A stretch of 64,000 bases of DNA from DATMNI01 sp035570275 (GTDB taxonomy: Bacteria; Acidobacteriota; Terriglobia; Bryobacterales; Bryobacteraceae), in contig DATMNI010000467.1 in the NCBI GenBank assembly GCA_035570275.1, positions 62,001-126,000 on the forward strand, given 5' to 3'. The position numbers and the translations under genes were made by a program. The notes below the pieces were generated by a model that searched no databases, had not been told where the DNA came from, and saw only the letters and a program-made list of their open reading frames with translations. Below, piece by piece: positions 40,647 to 48,113 of this stretch. The stretch's first letter is position 1, and each line of letters starts with the position of its first letter.

Positions 40647-43160
40647 ATGGGAACGATGCTGCAAGATCTGCGCTATGCCGTCAGAAGCCTGCGGAAGGCG
40701 CCTCTGTTCACCGCGGTGGCGGTCTTTTCCCTGGCGCTGGGAATTGGCGCCAATACCGCCATCTTCACCCTGATCAATCAACTCATTCTGCAACTGCTGC
40801 CGGTGCAGCATCCCGAAGAACTTGTGTTGCTCACCGCGCGCGGCTCGCACTACGGCAGCAACACCGGGGCGAACTCTATCTCTTACCCGATGTATCAGGA
40901 CTTCCGCGATAAGAACGAAGTTTTCCGGGGCATGTTCTGCCGCTACGGGGAGCTGTTCAGCCTCACCACCGGGGGCCGCACCGAGTTGGTAACCGGCGAA
41001 CTGGTCTCGGGGAACTACTTTCCGGTGCTGGGCGTGGGCGCCGCGCTAGGGCGGGTCTTCACGGCGCAGGACGATCTGATTCAGGGCGGCCATCCCCTCG
41101 CCGTGTTGGGCTACGGCTTCTGGAAGACGCGCTTCGGCGGGGACCCGGGTGTGCTTGGCAAGCGGATTGTGGTGGATGGGTACCCGCTGACCATCGTGGG
41201 AGTGAGCCAGGCCGGCTTCGAGGGCGTGGAACCGGGCTCCACGGTGCAGATCCGCGTGCCCATGATGATGAAAAAGGAAGTGATCCCGGGCCAGTTTTAC
41301 AGCTTGAACAACCGGCGGGGCCGTTTTGTGCAGGCCTTCGCCAGGCTCAAGCCAGGCATGACTCTTGAACATGCCAAGGCCGGGCTGCAACCGCTGTTCC
41401 ACCAGATGCTGCAAATGGAAGTGCAGCAAAAGGAATTCGGCCGGGCGACCGAGTATACCAAGCAACAATTCCTGAAGATGTCGATGGATGTGCTGCCCGC
41501 CTCCAAGGGCCGGTCGTTCCTGCGGCAGCAATTCTACAATCCGCTGCTGGCGCTGATGGCGATTGTGGCGCTGGTGCTGCTGATTGCCTGTTCCAACGTG
41601 GCCAACCTGCTGATCGCGCGCGCCACGGCGCGGCAGAAGGAGATCGCCGTTCGCCTGGCGCTGGGAGCCGGCCGCCGGCGCCTGATCGGCCAGCTTCTGG
41701 AAGAGAGCGTTCTGCTTTCGGCGGCCGGCGGCGCGGCCGGGCTGGGGCTGGCCGTTCTGATGGACAAAGCACTCATCGGTTTCCTGCCAGTGGGCGTAAC
41801 CGCGGTGACGTTGACCAGCACGCCGGACCTAAGGGTCCTGGGCTTCACGCTGGCGGTTTCCGTGGTTACGGGGCTGATCTTCGGCCTGGCTCCCGCCATC
41901 CAATCGACGCGTCCGGAACTTGCCGGAACCCTGAAGGACCAGGCCGGCGCCGTGGTGGGCGGCACGTCGGTGATGCTCCGCAAATCGCTGGTGGTGGCGC
42001 AGGTGGCGCTCTCGCTGCTGCTGCTAATTGGCGCCGGACTCTTTGTGCAGAGTTTGAAAAACCTGAAGGGCGTCAACCCCGGATTTCGAACCGAAAACCT
42101 GGTGTCGTTCTCCGTCGATCCGCTGCTTAACGGTTACAAGGACGAACGCTGTTTTCAATTCTACCGGCAACTGACCGATCGGCTGACCCAGCTTCCGGGA
42201 GTTACCTCCGCGGCGCTGGCCATCATGCCCGTGCTGGATGGCAATGAATGGGATAGCACCTATACGGTGGAAGGGTACACCGCCAAGCAGGGCGAATGGG
42301 TGGACCCTCACATGCAATTTGTATCGCCCGGTTTCTTTGCAACGCTGGGCATCGGGGTGCTGTTGGGCAGGGATTTCACGCTGCGCGACGACCGACGTGA
42401 CGATAAGGGCGCGCCCAAGGTGGGGATCGTGAACGAAAGGTTCGCCAAGCGCTACTTCGGCGGAGCTAACCCCTTGGGGCGGCACGTCGGCAACGGCGGA
42501 GACCCCGGCGCCAAGCTGGATATCGAAATCGTCGGCGTGGTGAAAGACACCCGTTACGAAAGCATGCGCGATGAGGTGCCCTACGAACTTTATCTGCCCT
42601 ACCGGCAGATGCCCTTCGTGCAAGGAATGACCGCCTATCTGCGGGCGCAAGGCGACCCGGAAGGTCTATTCCCAACGCTTCGCCAGTTAGTGCGGGAAGT
42701 CGACTCGAACGTGCCTGTGTACCGGATGCGCACGCTGGAGCAGCAGGTAGACAAGTCGCTGGTGACGGAGCGCATGCTGGCGATGCTGGCCACCGTCTTC
42801 GGATGCCTGGCGACGGTGCTGGCCGCGGTGGGTTTGTACGGCGTGATGGCGTACATGGTGGTGCGGCGGACGCGGGAGATCGGCATCCGGATGGCGTTGG
42901 GCGCCAGCGGCGGGTCCGTAATTTGGCTGGTGATGCGCGAAGTCATGCTGCTGGCGGCGGTCGGTGTGACCATCGGGCTGCCGGCAGCTTGGGCAGTGAC
43001 CCGGCTGATTCAGACGCAGTTGTTCGGAATTGATCCGGCAGACGTGCCGACGATGGCGCTGGCGGCGTTCGGCATCGCGTCGGTGGCACTGCTTTCGGGA
43101 TATCTGCCGGCGCGGCGGGCCATCGGGATCGATCCGATGCGAGCGTTGCGGTGGGAATAG
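40647..43160 (+). CDS. FtsX/MacB-type permease, ADOP family
   Basis: An 837-residue membrane protein. Two MacB-PCD periplasmic domains and two FtsX membrane units are arranged as TM-PCD-3TM-TM-PCD-3TM. The N-terminus DLRYAVRSLRKAPLFTAVAVFSLALGIGANTAIF and the RATARQKEIAVRLALGAGRRRLIGQLL signature repeat as RRTREIGIRMALGASGGSVIWLV near the C-terminus. This is the acidobacterial duplicated orphaned permease type. No ATPase subunit is adjacent. The transported substrate is unknown. Confidence 0.9.
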   Translation: MGTMLQDLRYAVRSLRKAPLFTAVAVFSLALGIGANTAIFTLINQLILQLLPVQHPEELVLLTARGSHYGSNTGANSISYPMYQDFRDKNEVFRGMFCRYGELFSLTTGGRTELVTGELVSGNYFPVLGVGAALGRVFTAQDDLIQGGHPLAVLGYGFWKTRFGGDPGVLGKRIVVDGYPLTIVGVSQAGFEGVEPGSTVQIRVPMMMKKEVIPGQFYSLNNRRGRFVQAFARLKPGMTLEHAKAGLQPLFHQMLQMEVQQKEFGRATEYTKQQFLKMSMDVLPASKGRSFLRQQFYNPLLALMAIVALVLLIACSNVANLLIARATARQKEIAVRLALGAGRRRLIGQLLEESVLLSAAGGAAGLGLAVLMDKALIGFLPVGVTAVTLTSTPDLRVLGFTLAVSVVTGLIFGLAPAIQSTRPELAGTLKDQAGAVVGGTSVMLRKSLVVAQVALSLLLLIGAGLFVQSLKNLKGVNPGFRTENLVSFSVDPLLNGYKDERCFQFYRQLTDRLTQLPGVTSAALAIMPVLDGNEWDSTYTVEGYTAKQGEWVDPHMQFVSPGFFATLGIGVLLGRDFTLRDDRRDDKGAPKVGIVNERFAKRYFGGANPLGRHVGNGGDPGAKLDIEIVGVVKDTRYESMRDEVPYELYLPYRQMPFVQGMTAYLRAQGDPEGLFPTLRQLVREVDSNVPVYRMRTLEQQVDKSLVTERMLAMLATVFGCLATVLAAVGLYGVMAYMVVRRTREIGIRMALGASGGSVIWLVMREVMLLAAVGVTIGLPAAWAVTRLIQTQLFGIDPADVPTMALAAFGIASVALLSGYLPARRAIGIDPMRALRWE

Positions 43161-43175
43161 GGCTAGAGCATAGTC

Positions 43176-43283
43176 CCCCGGAACCGGCGCTTGCTCGAAC
43201 ACTTCCACCGAATACCCCAGCAGCGCCAGGTCGTGAGCGCAGGTGAGGCCGCACACCCCCGCTCCCACTTGAGGCATCTGCAA
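43176..43283 (-). pseudogene. Short fragment of an FAD-dependent NAD(P)H oxidoreductase
   Basis: About 36 codons on the minus strand read PQVGAGVCGLTCAHDLALLG, then YSVEVFEQAPVPG. This is the FAD Rossmann motif of glutamate-synthase small subunit-type oxidoreductases (IGAGPAGLTCAHDLALLGY...). Both ends break off: into the ADOP permease tail on one side, and into the tRNA fragment on the other. It is too short to be a gene. Confidence 0.6.
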
Positions 43284-43337
43284 CCGTGTCGTCTGTTAAC
43301 CGAAGGGTTGTAGGTTCGAATCCTACCTGAGCAACCA
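43284..43337 (+). tRNA. 3' half of a tRNA-Asn(GTT) gene, remnant
   Basis: The anticodon-loop sequence CTGTTAA (GTT), a perfect T-arm GTAGG-TTCGAAT-CCTAC and the acceptor end CTGAGCAACCA are present. The 5' acceptor strand and D-arm are missing, because the oxidoreductase fragment abuts it. It is not a functional tRNA. Such 3' halves often mark attachment sites of integrating elements. Confidence 0.6.
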
Positions 43338-43587
43338 ATTCAAGCCCGTTAGTTTCAAAGTATCCCTCTACCAAACACGCGAGTTCCCACGCCACGCCAG
43401 CCTGGCGCCGCCTTGACGAAGCCGCCGGATTTGGGACCAGATGCGCGACGGCCGAATTTAGAGCGCGGGTGCGCTGTTCAATGTCCGCCAGGCGGGGTCA
43501 GTCCTGATACGCAACTGCGAGGCTGAGCGGTGTTTTCGGGAAAGCCAGGTGGCCGTTGAACTTACGAATTTGATCCATCCAGCACCA
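43338..43587. other. Non-coding stretch after the tRNA fragment
   Basis: No gene, repeat or clear terminator is visible here. A few short palindromes (GCCAGCCTGGC near 43400) occur. The 427 bases from 43161 to 43587 therefore contain only the oxidoreductase and tRNA fragments. Confidence 0.4.
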
Positions 43588-43803
43588 TCATGCCGGTCGG
43601 CGAAGTGGCGGCGTAACGGCGTACTCGACGGACCTTGGATTTGCCATGCGCTTGGAAGCATCGAGAATCTCGAAACTGACCATGTTGCCGCCGGCATCGT
43701 AGTCCAGGATGACGCCGGGCTTTTCCTGATCGCTTTCCGCGACCGGAGCGTCCCTGAGCAGGACGCTGAGGACGTCAACTTCGGGGTCGTATACTACTTT
43801 CAT
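43588..43803 (-). CDS. DUF2283 family protein
   Basis: A 71-residue protein. MKVVYDPEVDVLSVLLRDAPVAESDQEKPGVILDYDAGGNMVSFEILDASKR matches DUF2283 (PF10049) over its whole length. These small proteins often sit beside toxin-antitoxin genes. Here its ATG overlaps the stop of the HEPN fragment by 4 bp (ATGA). The function is unknown. Confidence 0.88.
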   Translation of the reverse strand: MKVVYDPEVDVLSVLLRDAPVAESDQEKPGVILDYDAGGNMVSFEILDASKRMANPRSVEYAVTPPLRRPA

Positions 43804-44200
43804 TCTGCGCTCCAGTACTTCTCGATCTTGCTGGTCCGGTAAGCGGTAACAATCACTGGCGGCTCGTCATTTTCGTCAGCCATCTCGACAGTTGGCAATC
43901 CGGTCTCGCCCGGATAGCGAAATTCCCACGCAAATCTCGTCAACGGCCCCAAGCCGCTCATGACATCACCCAATGCCGGTTCCAAATCAACACACTGCCG
44001 GGTGAGTTCCACCAAATCGTGCGTGCGCCGAAACGATTGGTCCAGACCATCGACTTCTCAACCGCCTGCCGGCAGTGGAACAGGCAATCCTCCGTGTCGG
44101 GAGGGTCGAGAGTAAGCACGCTCTCCGCACGCCACAAATCCTTGCGGCTCTTTTTAATCCAGGCCAGCGTTTCCTCGACGCGGATGGGATCAGGCTGCAT
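43800..44200 (-). pseudogene. HEPN-domain protein broken by a frameshift
   Basis: The first part reads PIRVEETLAWIKKSRKDLWR, then TEDCLFHCRQAVEKS. After a shift near 44047-44053 a second frame reads GLDQSFRRTHDLVELTRQCV and GPLTRFAWEFRYPGE. The R..H RNase motif (RRTHD) lies in the second frame. It would be the toxin partner of the nucleotidyltransferase upstream. The frameshift probably inactivates it; programmed shifting is unlikely because no slippery sequence is seen. Confidence 0.75.
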
Positions 44201-44558
44201 AGAGCAGCATTCCTTCCCGCAATATTGTCGAGGGCAGGGACGCTTTCAAATGGAGCCGGCTGTCGAAGTTGCGGCGTGTCCTGATCAGGAAGTCACCGCT
44301 TCGCGGCAGTCCCTCAACGGCCGTGTAGCCAATGCCCGGGTCTTTCTTACCTGCTGGCGTGTCGTCGGGTAAAACGATCATCAGATCGTAGTCGCTATCG
44401 GGCCCAGCATCGCCGCGTGCTGTCGAACCGAAGAGTTTGTCATACATCGCGCGGACCCGGACGGAGTAATGCGGTAGCGCAGTGAAATCGCGGGCGATTC
44501 CTACATCCCGGTCGGCGGCCGGCTGGGCCGAGATTGGATCGCCCGAAGCCGAGGTCAT
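44190..44558 (-). CDS. MNT-type nucleotidyltransferase domain protein
   Basis: A 122-residue protein. FGSTARGDAGPDSDYDLMIV is the nucleotidyltransferase GS...D.D core of MNT proteins. It normally forms a HEPN/MNT toxin-antitoxin pair with the next gene, and its stop overlaps the HEPN start by 11 bp. Its first 30 residues are low in pattern and may come from an upstream start. With the toxin broken, it is probably a relic or an orphan. Confidence 0.75.
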   Translation of the reverse strand: MTSASGDPISAQPAADRDVGIARDFTALPHYSVRVRAMYDKLFGSTARGDAGPDSDYDLMIVLPDDTPAGKKDPGIGYTAVEGLPRSGDFLIRTRRNFDSRLHLKASLPSTILREGMLLYAA

Positions 44559-44635
44559 TTAGCAACGGCCTGTTTTTAGGGTTATGAACTGGGCCCGGGG
44601 GGCGCTGGCTGATTGGCTGCTCGAAAAATCGCGGT

Positions 44636-45535
44636 TTAGCGAGGCATGACCGGCCACAAAAGGCGATGGTCTGTCCCACCTGCTAAATCCTCGGGCTGGC
44701 CGTTGGCGGGCTTTGTCGCCCGTCGTTGCGCCGCCACCTGGCTGGCGGGCACTAGCGCGAATGCCGCCGCTATGGGGAGCCTGATGAGGGCTCCGAACAT
44801 CGCCAGCGGCAGCGTTTGGGAATAATGCGGGATCACCCACAGCGTCAACTCGCCGGCTCCAGTCAAGAAGATCCCGCACACCAACGCAACCCAGCCTCTG
44901 GTGATCAAACCGTTCCCGATACGCACTACCGATTGGCGAAGCAGCATGGCTTCCAGGAACAGCACGCACAGTATCGGCAGCCCGGCTAGTGAGATCCAAG
45001 TCTCTAAGGGGATGGGGCGGCCGGCAAGCCATTCCGCGGCCACCTCGCCCAGCCGGCAGAGAGTGAATAGGACGGCGATGCCCGACACTGCCCAATCGGC
45101 AGTTCCCGGCTCGCGGCAGAATCCGAACCGGCGCAATACCCGCAGCAACGTGAAGATGCCCGCCGCCAGCAGCGCCAACTGGATTGGACCGCCAGCCGCC
45201 AAAACCGCCGGCGCCCCCGACCCGGACAGACTGCCCATTACGCCCGACACGACGCGCGCCGCCGCCGCCAAAGTGATCAGGAGCCATGCGGACCGCAGCG
45301 GCGCGCCGGCCGGAAAGCCGCGCAACACTACCAGACAGAGCCACAGATCTACGGCCGCCATGCCTGTCACTGACAACGCCGATGTGCTGCCGGACGCTGC
45401 CTGAATCGAGAACACCAGGTTGGCGGCGTGCCACACGTAGACCGCAAGCATGCCCGCGGCCAGGTTGGCGCCCAGGAACAGCAAGATCCATCGGGGCGCC
45501 GATTCGATCCCTTCAAAATCCGACTTTCGCATCAT
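44636..45535 (-). CDS. Polytopic membrane protein of unknown function
   Basis: A 299-residue protein with about eight hydrophobic segments (for example WILLFLGANLAAGMLAVYVW, WLLITLAAAARVVSGVMGSL, MFGALIRLPIAAAFALVPAS). No family is recognised. It is the third gene of an operon with an ECF sigma factor and its anti-sigma factor, overlapping the anti-sigma stop by 4 bp. It may therefore sense the envelope or be the regulated target. Its last 14 residues come from a dispersed repeat. Confidence 0.7.
   Translation of the reverse strand: MMRKSDFEGIESAPRWILLFLGANLAAGMLAVYVWHAANLVFSIQAASGSTSALSVTGMAAVDLWLCLVVLRGFPAGAPLRSAWLLITLAAAARVVSGVMGSLSGSGAPAVLAAGGPIQLALLAAGIFTLLRVLRRFGFCREPGTADWAVSGIAVLFTLCRLGEVAAEWLAGRPIPLETWISLAGLPILCVLFLEAMLLRQSVVRIGNGLITRGWVALVCGIFLTGAGELTLWVIPHYSQTLPLAMFGALIRLPIAAAFALVPASQVAAQRRATKPANGQPEDLAGGTDHRLLWPVMPR
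44639..44680. repeat. Copy of the GACAGACGA-type repeat at the end of the membrane protein gene
   Basis: GAGGCATGACCGG and CACAAAAGGCGATGGTCTGTCCCA resemble the copy at 3299-3331. On the minus strand they encode the last residues (GGTDHRLLWPVMPR) of the 299-residue membrane protein, so the repeat supplies its C-terminus. Confidence 0.6.
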
Positions 45536-46071
45536 TGGTGTTTCTCGCTGCCGCGCGGGGGGTGTTTGTCCGCTGCCGCGCGGGGGTGTCTCTCAACGGC
45601 CGCGCGGGAGAGTGTTTCCGCTGCCTCGCGGGCGCAACGCAGTCCGCCCAGCATGTCGTCTCTGACGGCCTCCGCCGCGGCCGGCCCCAGCAGGGCGTCC
45701 AGGATCTCGCAGGCGTTGGCGAGTAATTCTTCCGCCCGCATGCCAGGCCGCTCCATCAGTGAGACCGCGGGCGAACCCATATAGAGCTCCAGTTGCGAAC
45801 GGACCCGGTTCTTCACGCCGGACGCCAAACCAACCGTCTGGCCGTCCCGCCACGCCACCATCGATGACAGAAGTTCGGTCAGACCCGTTTTCAGATCTCC
45901 AGTAGCGCCCGAAATTCCGCTAATGGAGAGTTCGTCCTTCTCAACCTGGATGCGGCGCAGTTCGCCGCGGCACTGCTGGCACCTCGACAGATGGTTGTCG
46001 ATCCGGCGGCGCCTGGCTGAGCCGGCTTGCGCATCGCAATACGCCACCAAACCGGCGGTGCTAGGATGCAT
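45532..46071 (-). CDS. Anti-sigma factor with zinc-binding ZAS domain
   Basis: A 179-residue protein. RIDNHLSRCQQCRGEL carries the HxxxCxxC zinc motif of anti-sigma factors near the N-terminus. The remaining sequence has no clear transmembrane helix, so it may be cytosolic. A basic C-terminal tail (RAAVERHPRAAADKHPPRG) follows. It overlaps the ECF sigma gene by 11 bp, as expected for a sigma/anti-sigma pair. Confidence 0.82.
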   Translation of the reverse strand: MHPSTAGLVAYCDAQAGSARRRRIDNHLSRCQQCRGELRRIQVEKDELSISGISGATGDLKTGLTELLSSMVAWRDGQTVGLASGVKNRVRSQLELYMGSPAVSLMERPGMRAEELLANACEILDALLGPAAAEAVRDDMLGGLRCAREAAETLSRAAVERHPRAAADKHPPRGSEKHQ

Positions 46072-46639
46072 AGCGCTTTTCCCGCGTCACAGGCAGCGCC
46101 AGGTCGCGATTCTTGCGGCCATCCTGGCCCACGGCTTTGCGGATTTTTTCGTGCGCCCTGGCGAGTAAGGCGCCGACCGTGCCCGCCTGCAGCCCGAGCA
46201 CGGCGGCAATTTCTTCATAGCGCAATTCTTCCGTCCGCAGTTGGACGCATTCTATCTCCCTGGGCGAGAGACCAATTTGCAGCAGGCCTTGCAGCAGATC
46301 GGAAACGCGGCCATCGGTTTCCGGATGATGCGCCGGGCAAGGCACGTGGAGAAGCGAGTCCATGCCCACTTCATTCCGGGAACCTGCCTTCTTTTGATCC
46401 AGGACATAGTTGCGCGCCACGCGGAACAGCCAACCCTTCGGCGACCGGATCTGTTGGCCCGCCGAACGGCAAAGGAAGTAACGGAAGAACGCTTCCTGCA
46501 GCGCATCATGGGCCGTCTCCCGGTTGTCCGCAACCGCGCCGGCGTAGCGGAGTATGCCGACGGCTTCCCTCTCGTAAAGGTCTACGATCTCCTGCTCGAT
46601 TCCCGCCGTGAGCGGCGGGCTGCCGGGGGTTCGATCCAT
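46061..46639 (-). CDS. ECF RNA polymerase sigma factor
   Basis: A 192-residue sigma-70 family protein. Region 2 includes ETAHDALQEAFFRYF and SPKGWLFRVARNYVLDQKK. Region 4 includes LSPREIECVQLRTEELRYEEIAAVLGLQAGTVGALLARAHEKIRKA. It heads a three-gene operon with the anti-sigma factor and a membrane protein. It is divergent from the Tad genes. Its own promoter lies in the 277-bp gap, which holds a 15-bp direct repeat. Confidence 0.9.
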   Translation of the reverse strand: MDRTPGSPPLTAGIEQEIVDLYEREAVGILRYAGAVADNRETAHDALQEAFFRYFLCRSAGQQIRSPKGWLFRVARNYVLDQKKAGSRNEVGMDSLLHVPCPAHHPETDGRVSDLLQGLLQIGLSPREIECVQLRTEELRYEEIAAVLGLQAGTVGALLARAHEKIRKAVGQDGRKNRDLALPVTREKRYAS

Positions 46640-46674
46640 CGCACCCGATCTTACTGCGGCCCATTGCCCTGCAC

Positions 46675-46704
46675 ATAGATGGCTATGAGATAGATGGCTA
46701 TGAG
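46675..46704. repeat. Two tandem 15-bp repeats in the ECF/Tad divergent region
   Basis: ATAGATGGCTATGAG occurs twice in tandem, 36 bases upstream of the ECF sigma gene. This is a possible operator or autoregulated promoter element. Confidence 0.6.
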
Positions 46705-46916
46705 CAGTATTCCCCGTGCCTACTTTAGTTATCTATGTGCCGCCCCACAAGGATAACCGCAAGAAAATGTGGCGGCTTCGTAAATAATACCCGCCGCCAA
46801 ATCGTCTTTATTGCATGATGGCAAAGCGTAGTTTGCCGGTACCTCCAGTACTTGACCGGATTGGAGCGGCACCCATAGAGAGTGACCGGCGGGCGGCCGG
46901 TAATCAGGAGCCACTA

Positions 46917-47420
46917 ATGCGGAGCCGTGAAAAGGCATCAAACCCGACTCGATCTCGCATGTCAGGCGAGCGCGGCGCTGAAATGGTTGAAGTGTGCTTG
47001 ATCCTCACGCCCCTGTTGTTGCTTACGTTCCTTCTGCTCAATCTTTCGATGGCCATCTTCCTGCGCAGCACGTTTCAGCAGGCCGTCCGCGAAGGCGCCC
47101 GCTACGCGATCACCGGGCAAACCACTACGCCGACGACTTGTCAGGACACTTCGATCAAGACGGTGGTAGCACAGAATGCCATCGGCTTCCTGAACACCGG
47201 GCAAGGGGCCGCGGCGGTGCACGTAAGATTCAGAAACCCGGCAACCGGCGCCATAGACTCCAACGCCGCGGGAAACATCGTCGAGGTCTCGGTCGAAAAC
47301 TATCAATATGGCCCGCTGGCGAGATACGGGCTTTTTGCCGCAAAACTTGGGATCTGGGCGCGCGCAGCCGATGTTATGGGAGGGCTGCCCATCCTGCCCA
47401 GTATCTGCCTGGCAGAGTAG
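46917..47420 (+). CDS. TadE-like pseudopilin
   Basis: A 167-residue protein from the ATG at 46917, after CAGGAG. SGERGAEMVEVCLILTPLLLLTFLLLNLSMAIF is the TadE-type N-terminus with a Glu six residues after Gly. It has one membrane helix. TadE proteins are minor pseudopilins of the tight-adherence (Tad/Flp) machine. No tadA, flp or rcpA homolog is visible in the window, so this three-gene set is incomplete here. Confidence 0.8.
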   Translation: MRSREKASNPTRSRMSGERGAEMVEVCLILTPLLLLTFLLLNLSMAIFLRSTFQQAVREGARYAITGQTTTPTTCQDTSIKTVVAQNAIGFLNTGQGAAAVHVRFRNPATGAIDSNAAGNIVEVSVENYQYGPLARYGLFAAKLGIWARAADVMGGLPILPSICLAE

Positions 47421-47432
47421 GTGAGGAATAAC

Positions 47433-48092
47433 ATGAGCATCCACAGAAGATCGACCAAGGCGCGGCAAGGTGTCGCGATTATGGAGTTTACGTTCTCGCT
47501 GGTGTTTCTGATCCCGCTCCTGCTGGGTGTCTTCATCTTCGGATTCAAGTTGATCCGCAGCCTTGAGATGACACAGGTCACTCGCGATTTGGGCAACATG
47601 TACCTTCGCGGCGTAGACTTCAGGGGAGCAGGGGCACAGCAAACCGCTCAGACCTTGGCCGAGGACTATAACATGACGGCCACCGGCACCAGCGTGGCGA
47701 TCCTGTCCAAGGTTAAGCTAATCACCGCGGGGGACTGCACGGCGGCTAACGCGGTTGCCCCCGTGGCCGCCGGCAATTCATGCGCCAACATTGGCAAATT
47801 GGTATTTATGGAGCAGTTGCTGGTTGGTAATACCGGCGCGGGGTCGAGCCACTTCGGCGCGCCGCCGGTGCAGCCCGCCAGTTGCACGCCAATAGCTGCA
47901 GGCACGCCCTGCGTATATACCGTTACCATCAAGGACCTGGGCAGAAACGCTAACGCCCAGACGACCGCCTTTCCGATGGTTCTCAACGCGGGAGAGTTCG
48001 CCTATGTGGCGGAGATGGTAAATCAAACCCCGGATTTGAATATCCCTGGGCTGTCCGGAGGACCCTTGGTATATGCCCGAGCGATTTTCTAG
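47433..48092 (+). CDS. TadE/F-like pilus protein
   Basis: A 219-residue protein from the ATG at 47433, preceded by GTGAGGA. ARQGVAIMEFTFSLVFLIPLLLGVFIFGFKLIRS is a pseudopilin-like leader. The rest is rich in Ala, Thr and Gly, with several cysteines (DCTAAN, SCANIG, SCTPIAAGTPCVY) that may form disulfides. It lies between the TadE- and TadG-like genes and is probably their partner. Confidence 0.7.
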   Translation: MSIHRRSTKARQGVAIMEFTFSLVFLIPLLLGVFIFGFKLIRSLEMTQVTRDLGNMYLRGVDFRGAGAQQTAQTLAEDYNMTATGTSVAILSKVKLITAGDCTAANAVAPVAAGNSCANIGKLVFMEQLLVGNTGAGSSHFGAPPVQPASCTPIAAGTPCVYTVTIKDLGRNANAQTTAFPMVLNAGEFAYVAEMVNQTPDLNIPGLSGGPLVYARAIF

Positions 48093-48113
48093 GTGCGCAA
48101 TCAGGAGGCAAAT

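Noticed and set aside
43284..43337. A functional tRNA-Asn gene
   Set aside because: The D-arm and 5' acceptor strand are absent and the anticodon stem has a mismatch.
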